Shown piece after piece: positions 1 to 6,487 of a DNA stretch of 9,400 bases. A model generated the notes under the pieces. That model worked only from the letters and a program-made list of their open reading frames with translations. It searched no databases and had not been told where the DNA came from. Made by a program: the position numbers and the translations under genes. The stretch comes from Thermoflexus hugenholtzii JAD2. GTDB taxonomy: Bacteria; Chloroflexota; Dehalococcoidia; UBA2979. Location: NCBI GenBank assembly GCA_945889565.1, contig CAMDBZ010000048.1, forward strand, positions 1 through 9,400, in the 5' to 3' direction. Every line of letters starts with the position of its first letter. Positions within the stretch are counted from its first letter, which is position 1.

Positions 1-1
1 G

Positions 2-355
2 GGCGCCGAGCGCGCCGGCCGCGCCGCCCCGCCGCTCGTCGCGCACGTGCCGGTCGCGGTCACTCCGGACCGCGAGGCGGCGCGAGCGCTCGCGCGCGAG
101 CAGTTCGCGTTCTTCCTGCGTCCGCCCGCATATCGCGAGATGTTCGAGCTGGCGGGGTTCCCGCCCGACGACGGCTTCAGCGACGCGCTGCTCGACGAGC
201 TCATCGTCTCAGGCACACGTGACGAAGTGGCCGCGGGCCTGCGCGGCTGGCTCGACGCCGGCATGGGCGAGGTGATCGCGCACCCGCTCATCGACGCCGC
301 CGACCGCGACGGCTCGATCGCGCGCGTGTTCGAGGCGGTCGCGGCGGCGCGCTGA
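2..355 (+). CDS. LLM class F420/flavin-dependent oxidoreductase, C-terminal fragment (5' end outside window)
   Basis: This is the last 117 residues of a luciferase-like monooxygenase fold protein; the reading frame is open from the window edge, so the true start lies upstream. The assignment rests on a near gap-free match to the C-terminus of the complete LLM gene at 4585-5532. The first visible residues GAERAGRAAPPLVAHVPVAV correspond to GAARAGRAVPPLMAHVPVAI there, and both end in a D-x-SI-x-RVF-x-A helix followed by an Ala/Arg tail. An internal GTG at 47 is in frame but falls inside this conserved stretch, so it is not the start. Family members reduce or oxidise substrates with F420 or FMN on a TIM barrel; only the last barrel elements and terminal helices are visible, so cofactor and substrate cannot be judged. 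The gene converges on the molybdenum hydroxylase gene. The fold assignment is fairly sure; the function is not. Confidence 0.85.
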   Translation, partial: GAERAGRAAPPLVAHVPVAVTPDREAARALAREQFAFFLRPPAYREMFELAGFPPDDGFSDALLDELIVSGTRDEVAAGLRGWLDAGMGEVIAHPLIDAADRDGSIARVFEAVAAAR

Positions 356-365
356 CGAGCGTGCG

Positions 366-425
366 CACGGTCACCGCGCCCGCGTACGACACCGCAGCAG
401 CGGCGCGGCGAGCGCGGTGACCGTG
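366..425. terminator. Inverted repeat between convergent genes, possible bidirectional terminator
   Basis: The arms CACGGTCACCGCGC (366-379) and GCGCGGTGACCGTG (412-425) are perfectly complementary over 14 bp. They enclose a 32-base loop containing a small nested hairpin, CCGC-AGCA-GCGG (392-403). The structure fills most of the 88-bp gap between two convergent stop codons (355 on +, 444 on -), where a bidirectional terminator is expected. No T-tract follows either arm, so Rho-independent termination is not certain. A protein-binding palindrome or mRNA 3'-end stabiliser is also possible. Confidence 0.5.
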
Positions 426-443
426 GCGCAAGATGGCTGAGCG

Positions 444-2744
444 CTAGCGGCGCAGCTCCTCGATCCACTCGATCATGCGGTTCGGCGAGGCGGGCAGCGC
501 CGTCGCACGCACGCCGATCGCGTCGCGGATGGCGTTCGTCACCGCGGCCAGCGGCGGGATGATCGGCACCTCGCCGACGCCGCGCACGCCGTACGGGTGG
601 CCCGGGTTCGGCACCTCGACGAGCAGCGTCTCGATCATCGGCAGGTCGAGCGCTGTCGGCATGCGGTAGTCGAGCAGCGTCGAGTTCTGCATGCGCCCGT
701 CGTCGCCGAAGATGTACTCCTCAGTGAGCGCCATGCCGATCCCCTGCGCCACGCCGCCCTGGATCTGCCCCTCGACGTAGTCCGGGTGCACCGCCTTGCC
801 GACGTCCTGCGCAGCGGTGTAGCGCAGGATCTGCACCTTGCCCGTGTCCGGGTCCACCTCCACGTCCACCACGTGGCATGCGAACGCCGGACCGGACGTC
901 GTCGGCGCAACATCCGCCTGCGCCTGGATCAGTCCGCCCGTCGCCTGCAGCTGCGCGGCGAGCGCGTTCAGCGCGAGCTGCTTGCCACCGGGACCGCGGA
1001 TCACCGCGTCGGCGCCGTACTGCACCAGTGTGCGGTCGCACTCCCAGATCAGCGCGGCGCGCTCCTCGAGCTTGCGACGCAGCTCCTGCGCCGTCTCGTA
1101 CACGGCCCAGCCGCCCGCGAACGTGGTGCGGCTGCCGACGGTGGGGAACGTGTAGCCGACCGAGTCCGTGTCCACGATGTGCGGCTTTACCTGCTCGTAC
1201 GGGATGCCCATCGCCTCCGCGAACTGCATCGCAAGCGAGGCGCGGCTGCCGCCGATGTCCGCCGAGCCGATGCCCAGCGCCACCGTGCCGTCCGGGTGGA
1301 TCGACGCGATCGCGCCGGACTCCCCGCCGATGTTGAACCAGTACCCCGCCGCCACGCCGCGCCCACGGTTCGACCCGTGCAGCTCGGAGCGGTAGTGGTC
1401 GGAGTCACGCACCGCCTCGAGGCAGGCGACGTTGCCGATCGGCCCGAACTGCGCGCCGTCCACGCGGCGATCGCCTTCGCGCACCGCGTTCTTCAGGCGG
1501 AAGTCGAGCGCGTCCATGCCGAGCTCGCGCGCGACGTCGTCGACGAGCGACTCGACGGCCCACTCGGCGGCGGGCGCCGCCGGCGCGCGATACGCCTGCA
1601 CGCGCGGCTTGTTGTTCAGCACCTCCCACGCCACCGAGCGGAAGTTCGCGATCTGGTACGGCCCGAACGCCGCCATCGCCCCCGCCGTGAACGACGACGC
1701 GGGGTACGCGCCCGACTCGTAGATGCCTTCCCAGTCGATCGCGACGATCGTGCCGTCGCGCTTCGCGCCGATCTTCACGCGGATGTGCGTGCCCGGCGTC
1801 GGGCCCGTCGCCTCGAACACTTCGGCGCGCGTCATGTACATCTTTACCGGCCGGTGTCCCGCCTTGCGCGAGAGCAGCGCCGCGAGTGGCTCCATGTACA
1901 CGGAGCTCTTGCCGCCGAATCCGCCGCCGATCTCCGCGGGGTTGACGCGCACCTTCGAGATCGGCTGCTTGAGCAACGTCGCCACGCTGTCGCGCACGCC
2001 GAAGTACGCCTGCGTGCTCACCCACACGTTGATCTGGCCGTCCTCGCTCCACAGCGCGGTCCCGTTCTGCGGCTCGATGTAGCCCTGGTGGTACATCGGC
2101 GTGTCGAACTCCCGCTCGATCACCACGTCCGAGGCGCGAAAGCCGGCCTCGAGGTCGCCGCCCGTGAATTCCACCTTCTTCGAGACGTTCGAGGGGCGCT
2201 TGCCGTACTGCTCCGACCCGCCCGAGCCAAAGAACCCGAATACCTGCTCCGTCACCACGCTGTCGTGCAGCACCGGCGACTGCTCACTCATCGCGCGCTG
2301 CAGGTCGACGACCGGCTCCAGCAGCTCGTAGTCGACCTTGATCAGCTCCAGCGCGTCCTCGGCGATGTGCGGGTCGACAGCCGCGACCGCCGCCACCGCG
2401 TGCCCGCGGTACAGCACCTTGTCCGAGGCGAGCACGTTGTCCAGCACCCAGCGCGCGCTGGTCTCCTCGCCCTCCCCGACGGCCATGTGACTATCGTCCT
2501 GGCGCGGGAAGTCCGCGTTCGTGATCACGGCCAGCACGCCGGGCAGCGCCTCGGCCTGCGTGGTGTCGATGTGGTGGATGATCGCGTGCGCGTGCGGGCT
2601 GCGCAGCACGCGCCCGAAGAGCATACGCGCCATGCGCACGTCGCCGCCGTACACCGCGCGACCGTTGACCTTGTCGACGCCGTCGGGGCGGACCGGCCGC
2701 GTACCAACGACCTTCAGATCCTTGGATGGCTCAATCGCAACCAC
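444..2744 (-). CDS. Xanthine dehydrogenase/aldehyde oxidase family molybdopterin-binding (large) subunit
   Basis: Large subunit (766 aa, usual size for a stand-alone subunit) of a molybdenum hydroxylase, which hydroxylates a C-H next to a heteroatom or oxidises an aldehyde using water. The N-terminal a/b-hammerhead domain is at about residues 15-145; two Mo-cofactor-binding domains follow. Visible motifs are YIEPQ (222-226), the cofactor loop GGGFGGK (273-279), AYRAP (384-388), GQIQGGVAQGIG (659-670) and GVGE with the expected catalytic Glu725. AYRAP in place of the CSFR-type loop argues against CO dehydrogenase. The loop that is usually GQG-like reads DIGGS (496-500), as in a poorly characterised subclade. 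The GTG at 2744 is chosen because AGAGGAG (2750-2756) lies 5 bases upstream; a GTG at 2759 would place that site inside the gene. No 2Fe-2S or FAD subunit gene is adjacent, so partners must lie elsewhere. The substrate is unknown. Confidence 0.93.
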   Translation of the reverse strand: MVAIEPSKDLKVVGTRPVRPDGVDKVNGRAVYGGDVRMARMLFGRVLRSPHAHAIIHHIDTTQAEALPGVLAVITNADFPRQDDSHMAVGEGEETSARWVLDNVLASDKVLYRGHAVAAVAAVDPHIAEDALELIKVDYELLEPVVDLQRAMSEQSPVLHDSVVTEQVFGFFGSGGSEQYGKRPSNVSKKVEFTGGDLEAGFRASDVVIEREFDTPMYHQGYIEPQNGTALWSEDGQINVWVSTQAYFGVRDSVATLLKQPISKVRVNPAEIGGGFGGKSSVYMEPLAALLSRKAGHRPVKMYMTRAEVFEATGPTPGTHIRVKIGAKRDGTIVAIDWEGIYESGAYPASSFTAGAMAAFGPYQIANFRSVAWEVLNNKPRVQAYRAPAAPAAEWAVESLVDDVARELGMDALDFRLKNAVREGDRRVDGAQFGPIGNVACLEAVRDSDHYRSELHGSNRGRGVAAGYWFNIGGESGAIASIHPDGTVALGIGSADIGGSRASLAMQFAEAMGIPYEQVKPHIVDTDSVGYTFPTVGSRTTFAGGWAVYETAQELRRKLEERAALIWECDRTLVQYGADAVIRGPGGKQLALNALAAQLQATGGLIQAQADVAPTTSGPAFACHVVDVEVDPDTGKVQILRYTAAQDVGKAVHPDYVEGQIQGGVAQGIGMALTEEYIFGDDGRMQNSTLLDYRMPTALDLPMIETLLVEVPNPGHPYGVRGVGEVPIIPPLAAVTNAIRDAIGVRATALPASPNRMIEWIEELRR

Positions 2745-2749
2745 CGGGG

Positions 2750-2756
2750 CTCCTCT
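2750..2756 (-). promoter_or_regulatory. Ribosome binding site deciding the start of the molybdenum hydroxylase gene
   Basis: Read on the minus strand, AGAGGAG is followed by a 5-base spacer and GTG at 2744. The alternative upstream GTG at 2759 has no comparable site and would make this Shine-Dalgarno sequence coding. A closely similar leader, GAGAGGAGC followed by a GTG start, precedes the GlcG/HbpS-family gene. Confidence 0.6.
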
Positions 2757-2809
2757 CACTCGTCACTCGCCTCGTCCGCACGCCCCTGGCAGGGCTGCGC
2801 CACATCACG

Positions 2810-2823
2810 CGTATGATGATACG
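2810..2823. promoter_or_regulatory. Candidate operator, CGTAT-N4-ATACG inverted repeat
   Basis: CGTAT (2810-2814), GATG, ATACG (2819-2823) forms a 5-bp inverted repeat. It is an AT-rich island inside the GC-rich divergent region between the molybdenum hydroxylase and thiolase-like genes. On the minus strand it overlaps TATCAT (2821-2816), a 5/6 match to a -10 box for the hydroxylase gene, although no convincing -35 element lies upstream of it. GT-N-N-AC style dyads are typical of GntR/FadR-type regulators, but no regulator gene is in the window. This is suggestive only. Confidence 0.3.
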
Positions 2824-2869
2824 AGGTTCACGGCGCGCGATCGCGGCATCGCGCAGCGCACCATCACGC

Positions 2870-2899
2870 TTGCGAATCAGCCCCTTACGCCGCTACAGT
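2870..2899 (+). promoter_or_regulatory. Candidate sigma-70-type promoter for the thiolase-like/DUF35 operon
   Basis: TTGCGA (2870-2875) and TACAGT (2894-2899) each match four of six consensus bases and are separated by 18 bases. Transcription would start near 2906, leaving a leader of about 49 bases that contains the strong Shine-Dalgarno site at 2942-2947. It is the best -35/-10 pair I can find on this strand in the intergenic region, but it was identified by eye. Confidence 0.35.
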
Positions 2900-2954
2900 C
2901 CAGCAACCGCCGCGACGCGGCGCCCGGAACGGCTCGGGATTAAGGAGTACGCCT

Positions 2955-4133
2955 GTGACGCTGCGCGGAGCTGCCGCGATCGTCGGTGTCTGCGAGCTGC
3001 GGCCCGAGCGCTCGCGGCCGGACCGGGACATCCCGAGCCTGCTCGCCGAGGCGTCGCTGGGCGCGATCCGCGATGCCGGCCTCCGCAAGGAGGACATCGA
3101 TGGGATGCTCATGGAGCCGGACTTCGCCGGCAGCGCGGGCGGCCTGAACGCGAAGATGGCCGAGTATCTGGGCATCCAGCCGAAGTTCGGCGCAGGCATC
3201 AACGTGCAGGGCGCGTCCGGTGTCACCGGCGCCGTGCTGGCCGCCGCGATCGTCAACGCAGGCCTCGCGAACTACGTGCTCGTGGCCTGCGCTGAGGCGC
3301 GCGACCCCAACGCCCGTCCCGGCGGCTTCCCCGGCCCGGACCCCACGCTGTCCGAGTGGCAGAACCCGTTCGGGCCCGTCGTCGCCGCCAACGGCTGGTA
3401 CGCGATGATCGCCCAGCGTTACGAGTACCTGTACGGCGGCACCGTCGACAAGCGCGCGAAGATCGCTGTGGACCAGCGCACCAACGCCAACCACAACCCG
3501 GTGGCCGCGTTCTACACCACGCCGATCACCCGCGACGACGTCGTGAACTCGCGGCTCGTGGCCGACCCGCTGCACCTGCTGGAATGCGTGATGCCGACGT
3601 CCGGCGGCTCCGCGTTCATCGTCGGGCGCGCGGACATGGCGCGCTCGTTGCCGAACAAGCCGGTGTACATCCTCGGCGGCGCCGTGCACATCCCGCGCCA
3701 GCACTTCCAGCACCCGTCCGACTTCGTGATCGCGCCCGTCGAGCGCGCCGCGAAGCGCACGTTCGCGATGGCGAAGTACGGCCCGCACGACATGGACGTG
3801 CTGGAGCTGTACGACAGCTACACCATCACCGTGATCCTCGAGCTCGAAGGCTCCGGCTTCGCCAAGACCGGCGAGGGCGCGGACTGGATCCAGGATCAGG
3901 ACTTCACGTTCCGCGGCAACCTGCCCCTGAACACGCACGGCGGGCAGATGTCGTACGGCCAGGCCGGCGACGCCGGCGGCTTCTCCCAGGTGACCGAGGC
4001 GGTGTTCCAGGCCCGCGGCGCCGCGGGTGAGCGGCAGGTCATGAAGGACGTCAACCTGCTCTTCGTCACCGGCTCCGGCGGCTCCTTCGCCCAACAGTCC
4101 GGCATGGTCCTGACCACCGACCCGAACGCGTAG
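2955..4133 (+). CDS. Thiolase-fold protein lacking the thiolase catalytic residues (Ltp2-like aldolase candidate)
   Basis: A 392-aa member of the SCP-x/lipid-transfer thiolase family. AAGGAG (2942-2947) sits 7 bases before the GTG start. The N-terminal half is at about 1-225 (AAAIVGVCE at 6-14, VQGASG at 84-89, ACAEARDP at 111-118) and the C-terminal half at about 235-392. The position of the acylated Cys in VQGASG is Ala87. The usual N-x-x-GG...GHP segment reads NTHGGQMSYGQAGD (326-339), without the GHP His. The last Cys-x-G loop is VTGSGGS (371-377). All three classical thiolase residues are therefore missing. Retained tyrosines include ELYDSYT (284-290) and Tyr334; in the steroid side-chain aldolase Ltp2, tyrosines act instead of Cys/His. 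With the DUF35 gene 19 bases downstream, an aldolase role (retro-aldol cleavage of a beta-hydroxyacyl-CoA) is more likely than thiolysis. The fold is sure; the reaction is inferred. Confidence 0.88.
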   Translation: MTLRGAAAIVGVCELRPERSRPDRDIPSLLAEASLGAIRDAGLRKEDIDGMLMEPDFAGSAGGLNAKMAEYLGIQPKFGAGINVQGASGVTGAVLAAAIVNAGLANYVLVACAEARDPNARPGGFPGPDPTLSEWQNPFGPVVAANGWYAMIAQRYEYLYGGTVDKRAKIAVDQRTNANHNPVAAFYTTPITRDDVVNSRLVADPLHLLECVMPTSGGSAFIVGRADMARSLPNKPVYILGGAVHIPRQHFQHPSDFVIAPVERAAKRTFAMAKYGPHDMDVLELYDSYTITVILELEGSGFAKTGEGADWIQDQDFTFRGNLPLNTHGGQMSYGQAGDAGGFSQVTEAVFQARGAAGERQVMKDVNLLFVTGSGGSFAQQSGMVLTTDPNA

Positions 4134-4152
4134 CGAGCGAGGACGAACGCCA

Positions 4153-4572
4153 GTGCCCTACTCGAAGCCTCTGATCGACCACCCGACGTACAACTCCAAG
4201 GAGTGGTGGGCGGCCACGCAGCAGCATCGGCTGCTGTACCAGCGTTGCCGGCTGTGCCAGACGCCCGTGTTCCCACCGCGCGACGCGTGCCCCGGCCCGG
4301 ACTGCCTCGGCTTCCAGGCGAACGAGTGGCAGGAGTCCGCGGGGCGCGGCACGATCTACTCGTTCACCACCGTGCGCCAGCCCATGGACCCGCGCTTCAA
4401 CGACGATGTGCCCTACACGCTCGCCCTGATCGAGATGGACGAGGGCTTCCGCATGTGGAGCAACATCACCGGCACCCCCGTCGAGGATGTGCGCATCGGG
4501 CAGCGGGTGGCGGTGGCGTGGGACGACGTCACGGACGAGGTCGCGCTGCCGAAGTTCACCGTCGCCGGCTAG
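4153..4572 (+). CDS. Zn-ribbon domain-containing OB-fold protein (DUF35), partner of the thiolase-fold protein
   Basis: A 139-aa protein with an N-terminal helical arm (about 14-28), a rubredoxin-like zinc ribbon and a C-terminal OB fold (about 64-130, beginning GRGTIYSFTTV). The zinc ligands are Cys32, Cys35, Cys46 and Cys51; the second knuckle is CxxxxC rather than CxxC, one of the few deviations. Proteins of this family bind CoA esters and form obligate complexes with thiolase-superfamily enzymes, such as the DUF35 part of ChsH2 with the aldolase Ltp2, or archaeal thiolase and HMG-CoA synthase complexes. The GTG start lies 19 bases after the stop of the thiolase-like gene, with AGGA at 4140-4143, so the two are almost certainly co-transcribed and probably form one complex. 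The gene converges on the LLM gene, with only 12 bases between stop codons. Confidence 0.9.
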   Translation: MPYSKPLIDHPTYNSKEWWAATQQHRLLYQRCRLCQTPVFPPRDACPGPDCLGFQANEWQESAGRGTIYSFTTVRQPMDPRFNDDVPYTLALIEMDEGFRMWSNITGTPVEDVRIGQRVAVAWDDVTDEVALPKFTVAG

Positions 4573-4584
4573 CGGACCGCGGCC

Positions 4585-5532
4585 CTACGCAGTCGCGCGC
4601 GCGGCGGCGGCCGCCGCGCGGAACACCCGCTCGATCGACGCGTCGCGCTCGCGATTGGTGACCAGCGGCATCACCAGCAGCTCACCCATACCCGCCCGCA
4701 ACAGCTCGGCGAGCCGCTCGACGACCTGCTGCTCGTCGCCCCACACCACGAGCGCATCGATCAGCTCGTCGCCGACGGCGCCGGGCTGCTGCGGGACGCC
4801 CGCCTGCTCGTACATCGCGCGGTAGAACGGGATGCTGCTGTAGCCCGCCACCTGGCGCCCGGCCGCCTCACGCACTGCGGCGCGGTCGGTGGTGATCGCC
4901 ACCGGCACATGCGCCATCAGCGGCGGTACCGCGCGACCGGCGCGCGCCGCGCCGCGCGCGAGCGCCGGTAACGCCTGCTCCACGAGATACGCCGCCGGGC
5001 ACTGCCAGGAGATCGCGCCGTCCGCGAGCTCCCCGCACGCCTCGAACGCCGCGGGGCGCAGCGCGGACGCGAGCAGCGGCGTGCGCGGCGGCTGCGCGAG
5101 CTGCGCACGCGCGACCACGTGCTCGCCCACGAAGTCCACGGCGCCCTCGTGCAGCAGCGCGCGCAGCACCTGCAGGTACTCGCGCAGCTGCGTCAGCGGC
5201 TTGCGCCACTGCACGCCGAACATGCTGGTCATCGACGGCTCATGGCTCGGGCCGATGCCGAGGCGGATGCGCCCAGGCGCGAACGACTCCAGCGCTACGA
5301 TCTGCTGCGCGATGGCGATCGGGTGCCGCGGCCACGTCGGGATGATGCACGTGCCCAACGTGATGCGCTCCGTGCGCATCGCGGCCGCGGCGAAGATCGT
5401 CAGGGCGTCCGGCCCCACGCCACCGGTGGTCATCCACGCGTGCGGCACGCCGGCGGCCTCCGCCTGCGCGATGCGATCCACCGCCTCGGCGGCGGTGAAC
5501 GCGTTGATGACCACGCCGACGCGCCCGGGCAT
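4585..5532 (-). CDS. LLM class F420-dependent oxidoreductase, resembling the MSMEG_4879-type family (TIGR03564)
   Basis: A 315-aa TIM-barrel protein of the luciferase-like superfamily. Family signatures are IIPTWPRHP (63-71), RIRLGIGPSHE (88-98), the REYL helix with a following GE-V loop, AISWQCP (173-179) and the C-terminal RAGMGELLVMPL strand. These resemble the MSMEG_4879-type F420-dependent group; F420 rather than FMN use is inferred from this likeness. It would transfer hydride between F420H2 and an organic substrate in the cytosol; the substrate is unknown. The ATG at 5532 is preferred: AGGA (5545-5548) lies 12 bases upstream and it begins directly before the first barrel strand. A GTG at 5559 would overlap the upstream gene by 8 bases and has no ribosome site. 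It is last in a VOC, GlcG/HbpS, LLM operon and is paralogous to the fragment at 2-355. Confidence 0.9.
   Translation of the reverse strand: MPGRVGVVINAFTAAEAVDRIAQAEAAGVPHAWMTTGGVGPDALTIFAAAAMRTERITLGTCIIPTWPRHPIAIAQQIVALESFAPGRIRLGIGPSHEPSMTSMFGVQWRKPLTQLREYLQVLRALLHEGAVDFVGEHVVARAQLAQPPRTPLLASALRPAAFEACGELADGAISWQCPAAYLVEQALPALARGAARAGRAVPPLMAHVPVAITTDRAAVREAAGRQVAGYSSIPFYRAMYEQAGVPQQPGAVGDELIDALVVWGDEQQVVERLAELLRAGMGELLVMPLVTNRERDASIERVFRAAAAAARATA
4598..4620. terminator. GC-only hairpin at the convergent DUF35/LLM junction, weak terminator candidate
   Basis: CGCGCGGCGG (4598-4607) and CCGCCGCGCG (4611-4620) pair perfectly over 10 bp around a CGG loop. The hairpin lies just past the DUF35 stop codon and inside the last codons of the opposing LLM gene, where it encodes an Ala-rich tail. 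It has no T-tract. It could attenuate read-through from the plus-strand operon, or it may simply result from GCG/GCC alanine codons. Confidence 0.25.
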
Positions 5533-5551
5533 CGCGTGCGGGCGTCCTGCG

Positions 5552-5953
5552 CTAACCACTCACGTACGCGTCGCGCGCGGCGCGGGCGCACTCCCCGTCC
5601 TGGTCGTCTGTGGCGCCGCTGCAACCGACGCTCGCGATCACGACGCCGTCCTGGCGCACCGGCGTGACGCTGCCCATCGCCAGCAGCCTGCCGCTGTACA
5701 TCGCGGACAGCGCAGACACGATGGCCGGGTTCATGTTCTGCAGGTCCGGGCCGTCGCGGCGCAGCAGCGCGCCGGTGAACGCCTTCGCCTGCGCGACATC
5801 GATCGACAGCCAGTGCACGCCTTCCATGCGTCCGAAGGCGAACAGGCGGCCGTCGGCGTCGACGATCGCGGTGCACACCCCGACGCCGATCTCGCGCGCC
5901 TTCGCCTGGCTCGCCTGGATCATCTGCTGGGCGTTCGCGGCGGTCAGTGGCAC
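5552..5953 (-). CDS. GlcG/HbpS family (DUF336) heme-binding-like protein
   Basis: A 133-aa protein of the compact alpha/beta GlcG/HbpS fold, a usual length for single-domain members. Recognisable segments are the N-terminal helix TAANAQQMIQASQAKA, the strand GVCTAIVDADGRLFAFGRM (about 25-43), the helix DVAQAKAFTGAL (52-63) and the C-terminal signature ASVGCSGATDDQDGECARAA (107-126), the local form of the family G-x-x-G-x-SG...D-x-x-CA motif. Relatives include the heme-binding sensor protein HbpS and GlcG of glycolate operons. Many are encoded beside dehydrogenases or degradative enzymes without a known function. No signal peptide is seen, so it is probably cytosolic. The GTG start is fixed by AGAGGAG 6 bases upstream. 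The gene lies 52 bases after the VOC gene and 19 bases before the LLM gene, an apparent operon. Confidence 0.88.
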   Translation of the reverse strand: MPLTAANAQQMIQASQAKAREIGVGVCTAIVDADGRLFAFGRMEGVHWLSIDVAQAKAFTGALLRRDGPDLQNMNPAIVSALSAMYSGRLLAMGSVTPVRQDGVVIASVGCSGATDDQDGECARAARDAYVSG

Positions 5954-5959
5954 GGGGTG

Positions 5960-5966
5960 CTCCTCT
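5960..5966 (-). promoter_or_regulatory. Ribosome binding site fixing the GTG start of the GlcG/HbpS-family gene
   Basis: On the minus strand AGAGGAG is followed by CACCCC and the GTG at 5953. The same frame stays open far upstream into the VOC gene region, so this site is what decides the start. Confidence 0.6.
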
Positions 5967-6005
5967 CGTAGTCGCGGAATGGCGAGTCGCGTGCGAGCCG
6001 GGTCG

Positions 6006-6383
6006 TCAGCGCGGCGCCGGCTCGAACAGCTCGATCGGGTTGCCGGACGGGTCCTCGACCAGGATCTGCTTGCCGCCGTTTCCGGTGACGATCTCGTTGC
6101 GGAAGCGCGCGCCGGCGGCGCGCAGTTGTGCGACCGTCGCCTCGATGTCTTCGACCTCGAGCTGGATGCGGTTCCAGCCACCGGGCGCGGGCGCCTCCCC
6201 GCCGGGCATCGACTGGCCGGCCCCGCCAGCGCCCGGGCGGTTGAGCAGCATCCGCAGCTCGCCTCGAGCGAGCATCGCAAAGCCCGGCGCGGGGTGCATC
6301 TCAACGGTGAATCCGAGCTGTGCTGTGTAGAACGGGATGGCCGCATCCACGTCGGCCACGATGTAGCGCACGCTCACAGGCAT
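6006..6383 (-). CDS. VOC (glyoxalase/bleomycin-resistance/dioxygenase fold) family protein
   Basis: A 125-aa single-chain VOC protein built from two beta-alpha-beta-beta-beta modules: VSVRYIVADVDAAIPFYTAQ (4-21) opens the first, and NRIQLEVEDIEATVAQLRAAG (71-91) the second. It ends in the family signature VEDPSGNPIELFEP (109-122), where Glu118 sits at the usual last metal-ligand position. The expected His near the first strand (family pattern H-x-x-x-x-V-x-D) is absent, the segment reading VRYIVAD, so a typical Fe-dioxygenase or glyoxalase I metal triad is incomplete. A Gly/Pro-rich loop (50-69) replaces the middle of the fold. The start is the ATG at 6383, with AAGGAGG (6393-6399) 9 bases upstream. 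It is the first gene of the minus-strand operon. Function is unassigned; an isomerase, lyase or binding protein are all possible. Confidence 0.87.
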   Translation of the reverse strand: MPVSVRYIVADVDAAIPFYTAQLGFTVEMHPAPGFAMLARGELRMLLNRPGAGGAGQSMPGGEAPAPGGWNRIQLEVEDIEATVAQLRAAGARFRNEIVTGNGGKQILVEDPSGNPIELFEPAPR

Positions 6384-6487
6384 CGGTAGCCCCCTCCTTC
6401 CCAGTCGTCAGAACTCGGCGAGCATCACAACCAGCCAGGGCGGCAGCCGCCAGACCTCAGCAGTGCGAACACCGACAGCGCGAGCGC

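Noticed and set aside
870..875. Other CACGTG cores (also at 44, 5116 and 6947) as further parS sites
   Set aside because: The flanking bases do not match TGTT...AACA, and all lie inside coding sequence.
444..2744. Carbon monoxide dehydrogenase large subunit (CoxL) as the identity of the molybdenum hydroxylase
   Set aside because: The form I CoxL active-site loop with CSFR is absent (AYRAP instead), and no coxM/coxS genes are adjacent.
597..2816. Very long open frame on the plus strand opposite the molybdenum hydroxylase gene
   Set aside because: Its translation is dominated by Arg, His, Val and Ala with no family motif, the usual shadow of a GC-rich gene. The minus-strand protein has unmistakable motifs.
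3087..3102. AAGGAGG followed by ATG inside the thiolase-like gene, looking like an internal start
   Set aside because: The ATG at 3100 is out of frame and opens only a shadow reading. The purine run simply encodes Arg-Lys-Glu-Asp of the thiolase-fold protein.
2940..4094. Long minus-strand frame opposite the thiolase-like gene
   Set aside because: Arg/Gly/Ala/His-rich shadow translation with no domain. The plus strand has a strong ribosome site and clear homology.
6320..6487. Upstream GTG at 6320 as the start of the acyl-CoA synthetase gene
   Set aside because: It would overlap the start of the divergent VOC gene by 64 bases, has no ribosome site and adds a sequence without character.
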